The notes under the pieces are model-generated. The model saw only the letters and a program-made list of their open reading frames with translations. It did no database searches and had not been told where the DNA came from. Both the position numbers and the translations under genes were made by a program. 7,553 bases of DNA from an uncultured Veillonella sp. (GTDB lineage: Bacteria > Bacillota > Negativicutes > Veillonellales > Veillonellaceae): positions 1 through 7,553 of the forward strand of contig URZS01000042.1 of assembly GCA_900552445.1 (NCBI GenBank), given 5' to 3'. Shown piece after piece: positions 6,492-7,553 of this stretch (position 1 is the stretch's first letter; every line of letters starts with the position of its first letter).

Positions 6492-7553
6492 ATGAATAAC
6501 GAAACATCACGGAAGGTTCTCATCGTGTCCGCCTCTATTGGGACAGGACATATGCAGGCCGCAAGAGCCATAGAAGAATATTGGAAAGAAAAAGAGCCAC
6601 ACGCATCGATTACTCATGTGGACTTTTTAGATACAGAAACCATGTCTGTAGAGCATTTAATTAAGGGGACGTATATCAAGATGATCGACGTGTTCCCAAT
6701 GCTATACGATATGATTTATCGCGTATCAAAAGGGGAGCGACGGGGGACTATTTTGCAAACTGCATTATCGTATCTCCTTAAAAGTCGTATGCTCAAGCTT
6801 GTTCAACAAGAGCAGCCAGATGTGATGGTCTTTACCCATCCATTTCCATGTGGGGCTGCGTCTATTTTAAAGCGCCAAGGTCATATTGATGTGCCATTGG
6901 TAGCGATTATGACGGACTTCAGTAGCCATCAATTTTGGCTCTATCCACAAATTGATACATACTATGTAGCGACCGAGTCTATGGTCACCGAAATGGTATC
7001 CGCTGGTATTGATGAAGCTCGTATTCATGTGTCTGGTATCCCTGTGCGCCGTTCCTTTTTCCGTGATGCTATTGAGGAATATAGCTTAGAGGAACCTGTG
7101 AAAGTACTCGTTATGGGTGGTGGTCTTGGTTTGGGCTCCCTCGAAACGGCACTTAAACATTTAGATGAGGTTAATGGCATCGATGAAATTACAGTAGTAG
7201 CCGGTCAAAATACGTCTCTCTATGAATCCTTAGTTACCCTTAGTGAGTCCATGAAAACAAAGACCATTGTATATGGGTATACGACCAATATTTCAGAGCT
7301 TATGAAATCATCGTCCTTACTCGTTACAAAGCCTGGTGCTTTGACTTGTATGGAGGCGGTTACCATTGGTTTGCCTATGGTATTCTTTAATGCAATCCCC
7401 GGTCAAGAAGAGGCCAATGCAGAACTATTAGAGCTACGGGGCTGTGCTCGTTGGGCCCGTGATATTCACAACTTAGAAGACGTTGTGACCGCACTGCTTA
7501 TTAATTCTCCAAGATTACAGCAAATGTCTGAAAGTGCTCGTGAATGGCATGTA
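6492..7553 (+). CDS. MGDG-synthase/UgtP-like glycosyltransferase, 3' truncated by window
   Basis: Open for 354 codons from ATG6492 to the window end with no stop. It resembles the MGDG synthase/processive diacylglycerol glucosyltransferase family (GT28 fold), membrane-associated enzymes that move a sugar from a UDP-sugar to diacylglycerol. The N-terminal half has SASIGTGHMQAARAI (13-27), the Gly/His loop of the acceptor domain, THPFPCG (115-121) and TDFSSHQFW (141-149). PVRRSFF lies near 183-189. The C-terminal Rossmann half begins with VMGGGLGLGS (207-216) and carries the nucleotide-sugar motifs KPGALTCMEA (280-289) and PGQEEANAE (303-311). Family members have about 370-400 aa, so only a short end is missing. 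A related MurG-like activity cannot be ruled out, but the GTGH and PGQEEANA blocks favour the MGDG/UgtP type. Acceptor and sugar are unknown. It has its own promoter. Confidence 0.88.
   Translation, partial: MNNETSRKVLIVSASIGTGHMQAARAIEEYWKEKEPHASITHVDFLDTETMSVEHLIKGTYIKMIDVFPMLYDMIYRVSKGERRGTILQTALSYLLKSRMLKLVQQEQPDVMVFTHPFPCGAASILKRQGHIDVPLVAIMTDFSSHQFWLYPQIDTYYVATESMVTEMVSAGIDEARIHVSGIPVRRSFFRDAIEEYSLEEPVKVLVMGGGLGLGSLETALKHLDEVNGIDEITVVAGQNTSLYESLVTLSESMKTKTIVYGYTTNISELMKSSSLLVTKPGALTCMEAVTIGLPMVFFNAIPGQEEANAELLELRGCARWARDIHNLEDVVTALLINSPRLQQMSESAREWHV

Overview
The window looks like a chromosomal segment of a low-GC (roughly 40% by eye), non-sporulating relative of the Firmicutes, most likely a Negativicute such as Veillonella. 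The genus is an inference from protein style, AT-rich spacers and gene order; no search was run. All genes are on the + strand and read as intact, conserved housekeeping genes. I see no mobile element, CRISPR array, phage gene or frameshift.

Layout. Positions 55-218 are a self-contained tRNA-Leu(UAG) unit with a promoter, a tRNA with encoded CCA and a short rho-independent terminator. Positions 219-390 are an AT-rich spacer with several small inverted repeats and an extended -10 promoter for the next operon. Positions 391-6057 hold three tightly packed genes: mfd (transcription-repair coupling factor), a SpoVB/MurJ-type MOP-family lipid-linked saccharide flippase, and mazG (nucleoside triphosphate pyrophosphohydrolase). 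mfd and the flippase gene share an ATGA overlap; the flippase gene and mazG overlap by 17 bases. After a 52-base gap comes a gene for the nucleoid protein HU (6110-6409), closed by a strong terminator with a TTCG loop (6425-6453). Directly behind it, a second extended -10 promoter drives a gene for an MGDG-synthase/UgtP-type glycosyltransferase (from 6492), which is cut by the window end after 354 codons.

How the genes fit together. The order mfd - spoVB-like - mazG - HU is a reduced form of a neighbourhood known from Bacillus and Clostridium (mfd - spoVT - spoVB/yabM - mazG/yabN - HU and/or the S4-domain gene yabO/rqcP - yabP - yabQ - divIC). Here the sporulation regulator gene spoVT is missing between mfd and the flippase, and the S4-domain and spore-coat genes do not follow HU. 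The cluster joins genome upkeep (Mfd, MazG, HU) with envelope precursor transport (the flippase). The last gene is a separate transcription unit probably concerned with membrane glycolipid.

I find no convincing new biological system. The points worth a second look are the pruned sporulation neighbourhood, the lysine-rich tail on HU, the poor ribosome binding site of mfd beside a 13-base inverted repeat, the two extended -10 promoters, and a glycolipid-synthase-type enzyme in a probable diderm.
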